In this document: piece by piece, positions 15,160 through 23,448 of the stretch
Layout: every line of letters starts with the position of its first letter
Numbering within the stretch: position 1 is the first letter of the stretch
Source: Gemmatimonadota bacterium
GTDB taxonomy: Bacteria; Gemmatimonadota; Gemmatimonadetes; Gemmatimonadales; GWC2-71-9
Direction: 5' to 3'
Assembly (NCBI GenBank): GCA_020346845.1
Contig: CP070792.1
Location: 2,322,704-2,354,824 of the forward strand
Length of the DNA: 32,121 nt
The notes under the pieces: model-generated
Seen by the model: only the letters and a program-made list of their open reading frames with translations
What the model was told of the DNA's origin: nothing
The model's database searches: none
Translations under genes and position numbers: made by a program

Positions 15160-16377
15160 ATGCCATGGCTTTTAGATCTCGCCCTCCCTGGTGATGTTTC
15201 AGCATTGCCCGTGGGAAAGAAACCGCCAAACAGCTCACCCCAGCTCATAGCTGACGCAGAAGCCCTGACGCGGCTGGTCGACAGGCTTGCGCACCAGAGG
15301 CGTGTTGCTCTGGATACGGAAGCAGCTTCGTTCCACCGCTACGTGGATCGTGTGTACCTGATTCAACTGGCATCGGATTCGGAGACAGCCCTGATCGATC
15401 CTCTGGCTGTCGACGACTTACGCGCGCTCGGTCAGATCCTGAAAGAGCCCTCCATCGAGATTGTGCTGCACGATGCGGACTACGATCTGCGAATCCTGAA
15501 TCGCGACTACGGCTTCACGGCCCGATCACTGTTCGACACGCGAGTGGCAGCCCAACTCGCGGGAGAACCTGCGGTGGGATTGGGCGCGCTACTGGAGAAA
15601 CACTTCGGCGTCACAGTGAACAAGAAGCTACAGCGTGCCGACTGGTCCCGGCGCCCGTTGACACCGGAGATGATTGAGTACGCGGCGGCCGATGCCAGCT
15701 ACCTGCCTCCACTACGCGATCATCTGGAACGCAGACTGGAGGAGGAAGGCCGTCTCAAGTGGGCTCACGAGGAGTTCCGCCTCCTAGAGCAAATCAGGTG
15801 GAAACAGCCGGCCGAGAACGGTGAGGCGTATCTGCGCGTCAAGGGTTCCAAGGCGCTGCCTCGCAGATCCCTTGCGGTCTTGCGAGAAGTATTCGAGTGG
15901 CGGGAATCGGCCGCGAAGGCTCTCGACAGAGCGCCGTTCAGGGTGCTGGGCAATGCGGCACTGCTGGCAATCGCCAAAGCCACTCCTCGCAGCCAGAGGC
16001 GCCTCAAGGTGCTACCCGGAGTTCCGGCCTCGGCCGTGGCCAGATATGGAGCCGATCTGGTGGAAGCAGTAACGAGAGGTCTGGCAGTGCCTCAAGCGGA
16101 CTTGCCAGTGGTTAAGCGACCGGCCCGCCCAGAGCACGACCACGCCTACGACAAGAGGCTCGAGGTACTCAAGAACCTGCGAAACCGCACGGCAAGAGAC
16201 GTACAGATGGAGTCAGGTATGCTCTGCCCTAACGGAACTCTTCAGGCACTGGCGCGTGCAGCTCCGACCACGGAAAAGCAGCTCTCCAGGGTCAAAGAAC
16301 TGCGTGAATGGCAGGCTGACGTGTTGGGCAGAAACCAGATAATCGCGGCAATGCGGGGAGAGCCCCTAGAAGCCTAG
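15160..16377 (+). CDS. rnd: Ribonuclease D
   Basis: RNase D is a 3'-5' exoribonuclease that trims tRNA and other stable RNA precursors. The 405-residue protein has the DEDDy exonuclease domain: D52 and E54 in ALDTEAASF, D109 in LHDADYDLRIL, and Y174/D178 in EYAAADASY. Two helical HRDC-type regions follow at about residues 215-290 and 330-400 (KRLEVLKNLRNRTARD...). Length and domain order match full-size Rnd. The start ATG 15160 has no strong Shine-Dalgarno. The 3' end overlaps the convergent sufT by 12 bases. Confidence 0.92.
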   Translation: MPWLLDLALPGDVSALPVGKKPPNSSPQLIADAEALTRLVDRLAHQRRVALDTEAASFHRYVDRVYLIQLASDSETALIDPLAVDDLRALGQILKEPSIEIVLHDADYDLRILNRDYGFTARSLFDTRVAAQLAGEPAVGLGALLEKHFGVTVNKKLQRADWSRRPLTPEMIEYAAADASYLPPLRDHLERRLEEEGRLKWAHEEFRLLEQIRWKQPAENGEAYLRVKGSKALPRRSLAVLREVFEWRESAAKALDRAPFRVLGNAALLAIAKATPRSQRRLKVLPGVPASAVARYGADLVEAVTRGLAVPQADLPVVKRPARPEHDHAYDKRLEVLKNLRNRTARDVQMESGMLCPNGTLQALARAAPTTEKQLSRVKELREWQADVLGRNQIIAAMRGEPLEA

Positions 16378-16665
16378 ATACGACCGCAGCTTGGGGTTGA
16401 CGCGTTCCGGTGTCCAATAAGGCTCCCACACGAGTTCCACGGACACCTTGTCCACTCCCTCCAGATCGCGGACTGCGGCATCAGCCTGTCCCATGATCTG
16501 GCCACCTGCAGGGCATCCAGGTGACGTAAGGGTCATCTCCACCAAGACATCCCCACCGTTTACGTCGATCGTATACACCAAGCCGAGGTCGACTATGTTG
16601 AGGCCCAATTCGGGGTCGACGACCGTTCGCAAGGCTTCACGCACTGCTTCTACATCTAAGGCCAC
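16366..16665 (-). CDS. sufT: SufT / MIP18-family (DUF59) Fe-S maturation protein
   Basis: This is a 99-residue single-domain protein of the MIP18/PaaD/SufT family, which helps deliver Fe-S clusters to target proteins. Typical features are VVDPELGLNIVDLGLVYTI (residues about 16-34), VEMTLTSPGCPAGGQI with the conserved cysteine, and the C-terminal VELVWEPYWTPERVNPKLRSYLGF. The start is GTG at 16665, supported by GGAGG 5 bases upstream. In many bacteria sufT ends the suf operon; here it is about 3.7 kb away from sufR and stands alone. A role with the local Suf system is inferred. Confidence 0.9.
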   Translation of the reverse strand: MALDVEAVREALRTVVDPELGLNIVDLGLVYTIDVNGGDVLVEMTLTSPGCPAGGQIMGQADAAVRDLEGVDKVSVELVWEPYWTPERVNPKLRSYLGF

Positions 16666-16828
16666 CTGATCCTCCGTGACAGCAATTCGCCAAACTTAAC
16701 TTGTGCTCACTCCGACGAGGACTCGCGCCAACCGCACAAACGCGATCAAGCCCCGCAGTTGTTTCCCGGCCGGCCCCCGTACGCCCTCTACGCCCCTACA
16801 ATTCGCCGACCGTAAACGCCATCCGCCA

Positions 16829-17974
16829 TCAGCACCGCCTTCGGGTCTTCGCTCCTATCACAACAGAGGAACACTGCTCCGCTCTCAGCGCCACGGCGGC
16901 ATCGGCGATCCTACCTCTTATGGCTCGTAGCGTGCTGATCGAGCGTCCCGTCCTGGGTGAATAGACTCTGTTTGTCAGAACAATCACGAAGAGATCGCGG
17001 CTCGGATCGATCCAGATCGAAGTGCCAGTGTACCCTCCGTGCCCGAACGCGCGGTCCGAAAGCAGCGTCCCGGTGTGTCCTTCCTCGGTTGTGTCATTCA
17101 TCTCCCAGCCAAGTGACCGGTGGTGGTATCCGCGCTCAGTGAACATCTCTATGGTCTCGGACCGGAAACGCTGTTCCCCCAAAGAGTCACGACCTTGGTT
17201 TAGGTACATCTGGGCGTACCGTGCCAGGTCTAGTCCGGTGCTATAGAGACCCGCATGTCCGGACACACCTCCGAGTCGGACGGCATTCTGATCGTGCAAT
17301 TCACCGGCGATTACGTAGCCCCGCCAAAGGCCGACCGGGGCAATGCGCGGCCTCCAGGATCGTGGCGGTCGGAATCTAGTTTGAGTCATTCCGAGCGGCC
17401 CAAAGACTTCCCTAGCCGAATACTCATCCAGAGGCACACCGGTGACGCCCTCTATGACCCACCCCAGCAGCATCGCGTTGAGATCGCTGTATTCCATGCG
17501 CGTACCTGGTGCCCAGCGGAGCTCCTCGGTAACCACCAAGTGCCGCGCTTCTTCTGCCGTCGCAGCTCGATCATTGAGGGGTAGAAAAGACCTTAGCCCC
17601 GACAGGTGTTCCAATAGATGCCGGACAGTCACGTCCTGCTTTCCCTCACCCACAAAGTCAGGCAGATAGGTCTGCACCGGGGCTTCCAGATCGAGTGCTC
17701 CCGCTTCCACCAACCGCATTACCGACGGTGTTGTGGCCACCACTTTGGTGAGCGAAGCAAGATCGTAAACCGTACTATCGGGGCTAGGTACTCTGCTGTC
17801 TGCGGAGTAGGTGAAGTGCCCATAGCCCTTGGCCAGCAGCACGGTGTCTCGAGTACCGATCACCACCACGGCACCCGGGAACGCACCCGCGCGTATACCG
17901 TCTGCAACGGCATCGTCGATGGCTGCCTTCGCACCGGTCTGCAGCAACAACAATAAGGCCATGATGAGCGACAT
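16829..17974 (-). CDS. Exported serine hydrolase of the class C beta-lactamase / DD-peptidase-like family
   Basis: The 381-residue protein has a short hydrophobic N-terminus (residues 1-13), then the beta-lactamase-like fold. The nucleophile motif is S74-L-T-K77 in YDLASLTK, the second motif is Y162-S-D in MEYSDLN, and the third is H312-G-G in GHGGYTGTSIW. This HGG form is typical of esterase, peptidase or transpeptidase-like family members rather than true cephalosporinases. Substrate cannot be told from sequence; cell-wall peptides or small esters are both possible. The ATG has GGAG 6 bases upstream, and a TAGAAT hexamer lies about 18 bases before it. It diverges from the M28 peptidase gene. 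Confidence 0.88.
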   Translation of the reverse strand: MSLIMALLLLLQTGAKAAIDDAVADGIRAGAFPGAVVVIGTRDTVLLAKGYGHFTYSADSRVPSPDSTVYDLASLTKVVATTPSVMRLVEAGALDLEAPVQTYLPDFVGEGKQDVTVRHLLEHLSGLRSFLPLNDRAATAEEARHLVVTEELRWAPGTRMEYSDLNAMLLGWVIEGVTGVPLDEYSAREVFGPLGMTQTRFRPPRSWRPRIAPVGLWRGYVIAGELHDQNAVRLGGVSGHAGLYSTGLDLARYAQMYLNQGRDSLGEQRFRSETIEMFTERGYHHRSLGWEMNDTTEEGHTGTLLSDRAFGHGGYTGTSIWIDPSRDLFVIVLTNRVYSPRTGRSISTLRAIRGRIADAAVALRAEQCSSVVIGAKTRRRC

Positions 17975-18047
17975 AGGGTCTCCGATGCCATTATTCTAGT
18001 GCACCGTGACGAGACGACCAAACAGACACGGATGAATGGGAGTCCGA

Positions 18048-19529
18048 ATGCAACGCCACATATGGCTCTTGCTGGCGATCACCGCCGCATATCCCATGGG
18101 GCAGGTGCTGGCACAGGCCCGTATGGACACACTGGCACTGCGTGCCCACACCCATTTCCTGGCGCACGATCTGCTGCAGGGCAGAGCCACGGGGACGGCC
18201 GGCGCCGAGCTGGCGGCACAGTACATTGCCGATCAGTGTCGAGCCTTGGGACTCTTGCCGGCATCGACCGGTTACCTCCAAGCCGTCGGACTTGAGCAAT
18301 CCACCGTCCGGAGCGGCACTGCGCTGCGTCTACTTCAGGGCACGCTGGGGACTCGATTCACGTTTCCTACCGACTTCACCCCAGATGTTGGGAACCGGGA
18401 AAGCTTCGTGGACTTCTCAGGCCCCGCCTTCTACTTGGGGCCGGCAGGTGAACTGAGAGTCGAGACGCTGAGGGATCTCGACCTGAATGGTGCCGTAGCA
18501 GTCGTCGCGGGCGCACGTGTAACGGTCCCGGTGGCAGAGGCCTTGCGGCAGATGGGGGCCGTGGGCCTGATCCATCTGCTGGGTGATCCCGGAGTATTCG
18601 ACCGGTACAGAAGCAGCAGAGGCCCAACGCGCCTGTATCACAGTGATTCGACGGTCCGGTCATCCTTTCTGGCACCGCTTCCGTCAATCCTGGCAGGACC
18701 GCGGCTTTCCTATCAGCTGGTGAGCGGTACGGGTCTCGCTCGCGGCGAGCCAATCGATCCCACAACACTGGACCGGGTGATCTCGCTAGAGATTCAGCAG
18801 GAACGCCGGGCAATCAACGCCTCCAATGTTGTTTGTCTCTACCCAGGACGGGACATGCTCGCACAGGACAGTGCGATAGTGTTCACAGCGCACTACGATC
18901 ACCTCGGCGTCGGCGAGCCGGATGCGTCAGGCGACTCCATCTATAATGGGTTCTCAGACAACGCTGCAGGTGTTGCCATGCTCCTCGCCATTGCCAAGGC
19001 CATGGTGACAGAACGCAATTTCAGGCACCCAGTGCTATTCGTGTTTCTGGTGGGTGAAGAAAAGGGACTATTGGGAGCGGACTACTACGTGCACGATCCC
19101 GTCTGGCCGTTGGATCGTACGAAGGCGGTAATCAACCTCGATGCCGGGGCACCGCCGGGCCTCCAAGTCAGCTGGCGTCTGGCCGGTGTCGACTCGACCG
19201 GGCTGGGCGATTTGGCTATCGCGGTCGCTACCGAGCGGGGATGGACCATCACGACATCTCCTCCGCGGGCAAACTCAGACTATTATCCGTTCATCCGGGA
19301 GGGAGTGCCGGCAGTCTTCGTCATTCCCGGACCTGAGCCGTTTGAGGGCCTTTCGGCAGACTCCACAGCCGCTCTCCGCAAGAGATGGGACTATTACCAT
19401 AGGCCGGGCGACCACTGGACCGAAGATTTCCCGTTCGCCGGTGTCGCGCGGTACGCCGAATATGGCTATTTGATCGCGCAGGCCGTGGACACAGCTACAA
19501 CCCCGCTGACCCGGCCTGAGCGGCGGTAG
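18048..19529 (+). CDS. Exported M28-family zinc aminopeptidase
   Basis: From ATG 18048 the precursor has 493 residues and starts MQRHIWLLLAITAAYPMGQVLAQA, a good signal peptide. GGGAG 5 bases upstream supports this start over ATG 18036. A protease-associated-like insert spans roughly residues 120-245. The M28 metal ligands are visible: H282 in TAHYDHLG, D304 in FSDNAAG, the GEEKGLLG glutamates near 337-338, D365 in INLDAG, and H451 in YYHRPGDHW. It probably hydrolyses peptides in the periplasm or outside the cell. It lies between two other exported hydrolases and abuts the matrixin gene tail to tail with no spacer. Confidence 0.93.
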   Translation: MQRHIWLLLAITAAYPMGQVLAQARMDTLALRAHTHFLAHDLLQGRATGTAGAELAAQYIADQCRALGLLPASTGYLQAVGLEQSTVRSGTALRLLQGTLGTRFTFPTDFTPDVGNRESFVDFSGPAFYLGPAGELRVETLRDLDLNGAVAVVAGARVTVPVAEALRQMGAVGLIHLLGDPGVFDRYRSSRGPTRLYHSDSTVRSSFLAPLPSILAGPRLSYQLVSGTGLARGEPIDPTTLDRVISLEIQQERRAINASNVVCLYPGRDMLAQDSAIVFTAHYDHLGVGEPDASGDSIYNGFSDNAAGVAMLLAIAKAMVTERNFRHPVLFVFLVGEEKGLLGADYYVHDPVWPLDRTKAVINLDAGAPPGLQVSWRLAGVDSTGLGDLAIAVATERGWTITTSPPRANSDYYPFIREGVPAVFVIPGPEPFEGLSADSTAALRKRWDYYHRPGDHWTEDFPFAGVARYAEYGYLIAQAVDTATTPLTRPERR

Positions 19530-19538
19530 TCAGGGGTC
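19508..19538. terminator. Possible hairpin spanning convergent M28 and matrixin stops
   Basis: CCTGA (19515-19519) pairs with TCAGG (19530-19534), extended by GACC/GGTC outside a 3-base bulge. The structure covers both stop codons but has no T-run, so it is only a weak candidate for transcript ends. Confidence 0.25.
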
Positions 19539-20249
19539 CCGAACAAACCCCGGGGGCAGCGCATAGAGCAGCCGCGCAGTGCGCCGGTCCCGGGGGGTAA
19601 GATCTTGAACCGACGTAGCAGGATACATGAGATCGGCGGGATCATCGGAGTGACCGAGACCGAGAAGGTGCCCGATTTCGTGCAGGGCGACAGTGTTCAC
19701 AACCTCACGCGACACGGCACGGCCGTCGTCGAAATGGGTCGCGATGGTCAGGAGGCCCCTCACCAGCCAACCGCTCGGATCCCAGGTAACTTCGGCCTGA
19801 CCTGTCCGGCGGATAGTAAACGACTCAATCCACTTCACCTCAACCTCGGCCTGGGTCGAGTCACGCACGAAGCTGAACACCACAGGAATCGCACCAACCC
19901 GCTCCCACCGTACGAATGCTTCTCTAACGGCACTGCGGAGGTCCTCGGAGTAACCCGGAACCCGACCCGCGGAAATGAACACTGTCACAGGTTCGGCCGA
20001 GCGGTCCCGCCAGCGCCTCAGCATCGAGTCACCCTCGGCCAACGCGTAGCCGAGGTAGGTATCCGATTCAGCTATCCGGCGACGAACGCTCACTCGCGAA
20101 GACTTGGCGCTGTCTGCTGTTCCAGGTCCTTCCCGGTCGAACAGTTGGCGGGAGGGCTCCGTCTCCGAACTCGATCGGGAGTTGCCACGACTCAGCCCGT
20201 ACACCGACACCAAAGCGATGACTAGAATTGCCGCAAAAAGTCGTTTCAC
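19530..20249 (-). CDS. Matrixin-like (M10) exported zinc metalloprotease
   Basis: The 239-residue protein starts MKRLFAAILVIALVSVYGLS, a signal peptide or N-terminal anchor. A low-complexity Ser/Arg linker follows, then a compact metzincin domain from about residue 85. The zinc motif is H190-E-x-x-H194-x-x-G-x-x-H200-S, and M208 in DLMYP is the Met-turn. WERVGAIPVVF is typical of matrixins. No propeptide cysteine switch is visible. The start codon is GTG at 20249 with a poor Shine-Dalgarno. The gene faces the M28 peptidase and may serve the same secreted proteolysis. Confidence 0.88.
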   Translation of the reverse strand: MKRLFAAILVIALVSVYGLSRGNSRSSSETEPSRQLFDREGPGTADSAKSSRVSVRRRIAESDTYLGYALAEGDSMLRRWRDRSAEPVTVFISAGRVPGYSEDLRSAVREAFVRWERVGAIPVVFSFVRDSTQAEVEVKWIESFTIRRTGQAEVTWDPSGWLVRGLLTIATHFDDGRAVSREVVNTVALHEIGHLLGLGHSDDPADLMYPATSVQDLTPRDRRTARLLYALPPGFVRDP

Positions 20250-20437
20250 CCATCCAATATGCCGGATTCAGTGCCCACCGTGCCAACGCTTGGGCGTCTA
20301 GCGTCCGAGCCTTGCGAGGCCTATCATTCTAACCCGTTGAAACACAGTAACATTCGCTAACTCGACAGTGTGATCTTGATTCAGCAAGCAGAATCTCTCA
20401 TGGGCGGGACCGCGCACGGCGCTGAGGATGCATCGGC
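20250..20437. other. Divergent intergenic region, matrixin gene to MMPL gene
   Basis: About 190 bases without a gene. I see no convincing -35/-10 pair, tRNA or strong hairpin. A GAGG 10 bases before the MMPL start is the only translation signal. Confidence 0.4.
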
Positions 20438-22729
20438 ATGATCACGCCGCCTGCCGACCTCATTATCAAGTACAGAGTACTGATCCTAGCTGTTTGTGTG
20501 ATCACCGCGGTCGTTGCGTGGCCTCGAGCATCCCGGGTTCAAGACTCGCTTTCGGTAGAGGGCGAGCGGCTGAATCGATCCGAATCGGAAACCGCCTCCG
20601 ATCTGATCCGCGAGGCGTTTCCCCAGCCAGTTGGTGACTTCTTTGCCATCACCGTGTCCGGCCCGCTGCCGATAGACAGCGCTCCAACACGTGAGTTGGT
20701 GCAGACCATAAGCGATGCGGCGATAGAGCTGCCGTACATAACGCGGGTTGTCTCTTACCTCACGGTGCAGGACTCCGCTCTAATTAGCGATGACCGTACC
20801 ATGACATTCGTACTCGCTACGGTCGAGCCTCACAGCGGAGTCAGCCCTACCAACCACGTCCCCCAGTTCCGCGACAGGGTACACACAGCAGTAAACCGAC
20901 TTGTGCAGAGTGACGATTTCGAGGTACTAGTGACCGGGAGACCGGCTTTGGATTACGATGTGCGCACAGTCAGCAAGAACGACACCAGATCGGGTGAGCG
21001 AAAAGCACTACCGTTCTCCGCGATGGTGTTGATTCTCGCATTCGGCGCACTCGTTGCTGCGGTGTTGCCACTGGTGGTTGGGGTCTTGGCAATCCTGTAT
21101 GCGTTAGCCCTGGTACAAATCGTCTCGTCGTTCTATCCAATGTCGGTCTTCGTCCTGACTATCGTATCCATGGTTGGGCTTGCCGTAGGTATCGATTATT
21201 CCCTGCTAATCGTCACGCGGTTCCGAGAGGAGCTGAATAGGGGTCGTGGCAGGCGAGACGCGGCCAAGCGCAGCATCAACACGGCGGGACGCGCGGTAGT
21301 AACCAGCGGGATGACTGTAGCTGTGGGCTTCGCTGCGCTGCTCGTGACGCCGATTACCGAAACCCGGTCGGTTGGGATTGGTGGCCTGCTTGTGGTCACT
21401 GCGGCAGTCGTGCTCGCTGTGACCGCATTGCCGGCAACGCTGTCGTTCATGGGAAGAGCAGTCGACATACCGCGGAAGTTGGCGCGACGGCTGGCGTGGT
21501 ATCACGCGCCCACCGGTTGGGAGCGGTGGGCGCGATGGCTGGTTTACCACCCCTGGCGGGCCATTATCATTGGCGGGCTTGCTGTCGCTCTCATCACTTG
21601 GCCACTGCTCCACATAAAGATCGGGCTACCGCGGTCAGGCTGGTTCCCGTCCAACACCGAATCCACGAATGGTGTCGAAACGCTCCAAGCGATGGGAGCC
21701 GGTGGTTTTCTCCAACCGGTGCGCATCATCGTTCGGGTACCGGAGGGTGATCGGGTAGTTGGCTCCAGCTTTCTGCGGCCGTTGATGCGGCTATCCGATT
21801 CGATCCGAGCCGACGCCAGGGTCGTCCAGATTCGCAGCGTAGTCGATTTCCAGCCAGGGATGTCCGCTCTGGCCTATACAATGTTCTACGGCAACATCGA
21901 ATCAGCTCGGGCACGAGCCCCAGAGTTCTTCTCTGCATATTTGTCGAACGACAATCGCACAACGCTGATGGATGTGATACTCTCGGACACGACGTCGTTC
22001 ACTAGTTCCATGGACGTGGTACGACGCATCCGCGCCATCCGTTCCCAGGCGCCAGGTCTCGAGTCGGCGGAAGTGCTTGTGGGTGGTTTCGCCGCTGCCA
22101 GTGTCGATCTGCAAAATGACCTGCTCGAGCAGTTTCCACTGGTGATCTTGTTGGTACTCCTCACAACCGTAGTAATGCTGGGAATCGCATTCAGGTCGAT
22201 ACTGGTGCCGATCAAGGCGGTGATCATGAATTGTTTCTCGGTGCTGGGTGCGTTCGGGATGACGGTGTTGGTGTTCCAGCAGGGTGTGGGAGCTGGCCTG
22301 TTCGGCTTGGACGGCCCAACGGAGGCAGTCTATGTGGTGGTTCCTGTGCTTGTCTTTGCTGTCGTGTTCGGACTGAGCATGGACTACGGCGTATTCCTGC
22401 TGGCTCGCATCAAGGAAGCATACGATCGGTCTGGCCGCAACGATCAGGCCACGATAGAGGGACTCACGGCAACGGCCTCTGTGATCACCAGCGCAGCGGC
22501 CATCATGGTCATTGTGTTTGGCGTCTTCAGCTTCTCGCGGGTCCTGGCTGCTCAGATGATGGGGTTTGGCTTGGCGATTGCCGTTGTGCTGGACGCCACA
22601 CTGATCCGCATGGTCCTAGCGCCGGCGATCATGCACATCGGGGGCAGATGGAATTGGTGGCCTGGTGCACGCGTCCAGCCAGCTACAGATGAGTCCAGGC
22701 CTAGCGGGGAGATTCGGCTGGAACCTTAG
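20438..22729 (+). CDS. MMPL-family RND transporter
   Basis: The 763-residue inner-membrane protein has the RND plan: an N-terminal helix (about residues 13-30), a large periplasmic loop, a five-to-six-helix block (about 190-350), a second periplasmic loop and a second helix block (about 560-740). Paired motifs are VGLAVGIDYSLLIVTRFREE near 250 and FGLSMDYGVFLLARIKEAYD near 648. Their aspartates are the likely proton-relay residues. Together they mark the MMPL group, which exports lipids, hopanoids or other hydrophobic molecules; the cargo here is unknown. No membrane-fusion protein or outer-membrane gene is adjacent. The 3' end overlaps the next convergent gene by 29 bases. Confidence 0.93.
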   Translation: MITPPADLIIKYRVLILAVCVITAVVAWPRASRVQDSLSVEGERLNRSESETASDLIREAFPQPVGDFFAITVSGPLPIDSAPTRELVQTISDAAIELPYITRVVSYLTVQDSALISDDRTMTFVLATVEPHSGVSPTNHVPQFRDRVHTAVNRLVQSDDFEVLVTGRPALDYDVRTVSKNDTRSGERKALPFSAMVLILAFGALVAAVLPLVVGVLAILYALALVQIVSSFYPMSVFVLTIVSMVGLAVGIDYSLLIVTRFREELNRGRGRRDAAKRSINTAGRAVVTSGMTVAVGFAALLVTPITETRSVGIGGLLVVTAAVVLAVTALPATLSFMGRAVDIPRKLARRLAWYHAPTGWERWARWLVYHPWRAIIIGGLAVALITWPLLHIKIGLPRSGWFPSNTESTNGVETLQAMGAGGFLQPVRIIVRVPEGDRVVGSSFLRPLMRLSDSIRADARVVQIRSVVDFQPGMSALAYTMFYGNIESARARAPEFFSAYLSNDNRTTLMDVILSDTTSFTSSMDVVRRIRAIRSQAPGLESAEVLVGGFAAASVDLQNDLLEQFPLVILLVLLTTVVMLGIAFRSILVPIKAVIMNCFSVLGAFGMTVLVFQQGVGAGLFGLDGPTEAVYVVVPVLVFAVVFGLSMDYGVFLLARIKEAYDRSGRNDQATIEGLTATASVITSAAAIMVIVFGVFSFSRVLAAQMMGFGLAIAVVLDATLIRMVLAPAIMHIGGRWNWWPGARVQPATDESRPSGEIRLEP

Positions 22730-23009
22730 GAGCAGCGAGGCGGAGCCCCAACTCCAAGTACGATCCCCTCAAATCCCAGTGCCAGGCATCCATTTTCTCG
22801 TCGTGGACAGGGTGTTTCAACGGTTTGTACTGTAACCACCGTTCGCTCATGCCCAGCAATCTTCCGGCCTCGATGAGCAACGAGCGGTCGGACGAGACCA
22901 AGTGAGCCATGTCCTCACCCCACAAGACGAAACGGTGGAGCCAGAGCCCACCGTTCATGGCGTGTAGCATTCCGTCACGCCGCCGCTCGAACTCACTCCA
23001 TTGTATCAT
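22701..23009 (-). CDS. Small protein of unknown function, possibly DUF4031-like
   Basis: From the ATG at 23009 the product is 102 residues. This start shares one base with the stop of the pilin-like gene (TGATG), which is better than an upstream in-frame start that would run through that gene. The middle reads MAHLVSSDRSLLIEAGRLLGMSERWLQYKP followed by WHWDLRGSYLELGLRLAAPKV. The HLV...LG...W...HWDL order recalls DUF4031 proteins of unknown function, but the match is by eye only. There is no signal peptide or membrane segment. It is translationally coupled to the pilin-like gene and overlaps the MMPL gene tail to tail by 29 bases. Confidence 0.6.
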   Translation of the reverse strand: MIQWSEFERRRDGMLHAMNGGLWLHRFVLWGEDMAHLVSSDRSLLIEAGRLLGMSERWLQYKPLKHPVHDEKMDAWHWDLRGSYLELGLRLAAPKVPAESPR

Positions 23010-23404
23010 CAACCGCAGGCGACACTCCCTTCGATCGTCGCGGTCCCCACCGGTGCGGCATTGCCGACAAAGATGTAGCACTTGGCTGGAGTTCGATTGT
23101 GAGAGGCCGTGGCGGACCAGCCCAAAAAGGTTGCCTCATTCACCACGACGGCAACTTCAGGGCTCAGAAAGAAACCTCTCGCTCGAAGTAGGGCAAGATC
23201 ATCGGTGTAGGTGGCACGATCGTAGTAGCTGGATTCCTCATGAAGGCCCAGGGTCCGAAGATCACTCCTCATAGTTGCTTCAATTGCCCGCTCGCGGTAC
23301 CCCTCTATCCGCGGCACCACAATCGCCGTGAGCAAGCCAAATATGATGGACACCATCAGTAGCTCGATGATAGTCAGACCGCGGCAATTTTGGATCGTCT
23401 TCAT
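23009..23404 (-). CDS. Type IV pilin / pseudopilin-like protein
   Basis: The 131-residue precursor starts MKTIQNCRG followed by LTIIELLMVSIIFGLLTAIV. This is a short charged leader, a prepilin peptidase site after glycine 9, the conserved glutamate at mature position 5, and a hydrophobic N-terminal helix. Mature position 1 is leucine instead of the usual phenylalanine. The globular part ends with a cysteine pair (CYIFVG...SVACG) that could form the C-terminal disulfide loop common in pilins. ATG 23404 has AGGT four bases upstream. It sits 42 bases after polA and is coupled to the next small gene. No other pilus gene is in the window. Confidence 0.85.
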   Translation of the reverse strand: MKTIQNCRGLTIIELLMVSIIFGLLTAIVVPRIEGYRERAIEATMRSDLRTLGLHEESSYYDRATYTDDLALLRARGFFLSPEVAVVVNEATFLGWSATASHNRTPAKCYIFVGNAAPVGTATIEGSVACG

Positions 23405-23424
23405 GTGACCTGCGCGTTCCTGCA

Positions 23425-23448
23425 AGCTGGCTACCGTGAACGCCAGCT
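23425..23448 (-). terminator. Stem-loop after polA
   Basis: AGCTGGC (23425-23431) and GCCAGCT (23442-23448) form a perfect 7-pair GC-rich stem with a 10-base loop that begins in the polA stop codon. No T-run follows, so it may attenuate rather than fully end transcription into the pilin-like gene. Confidence 0.35.
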
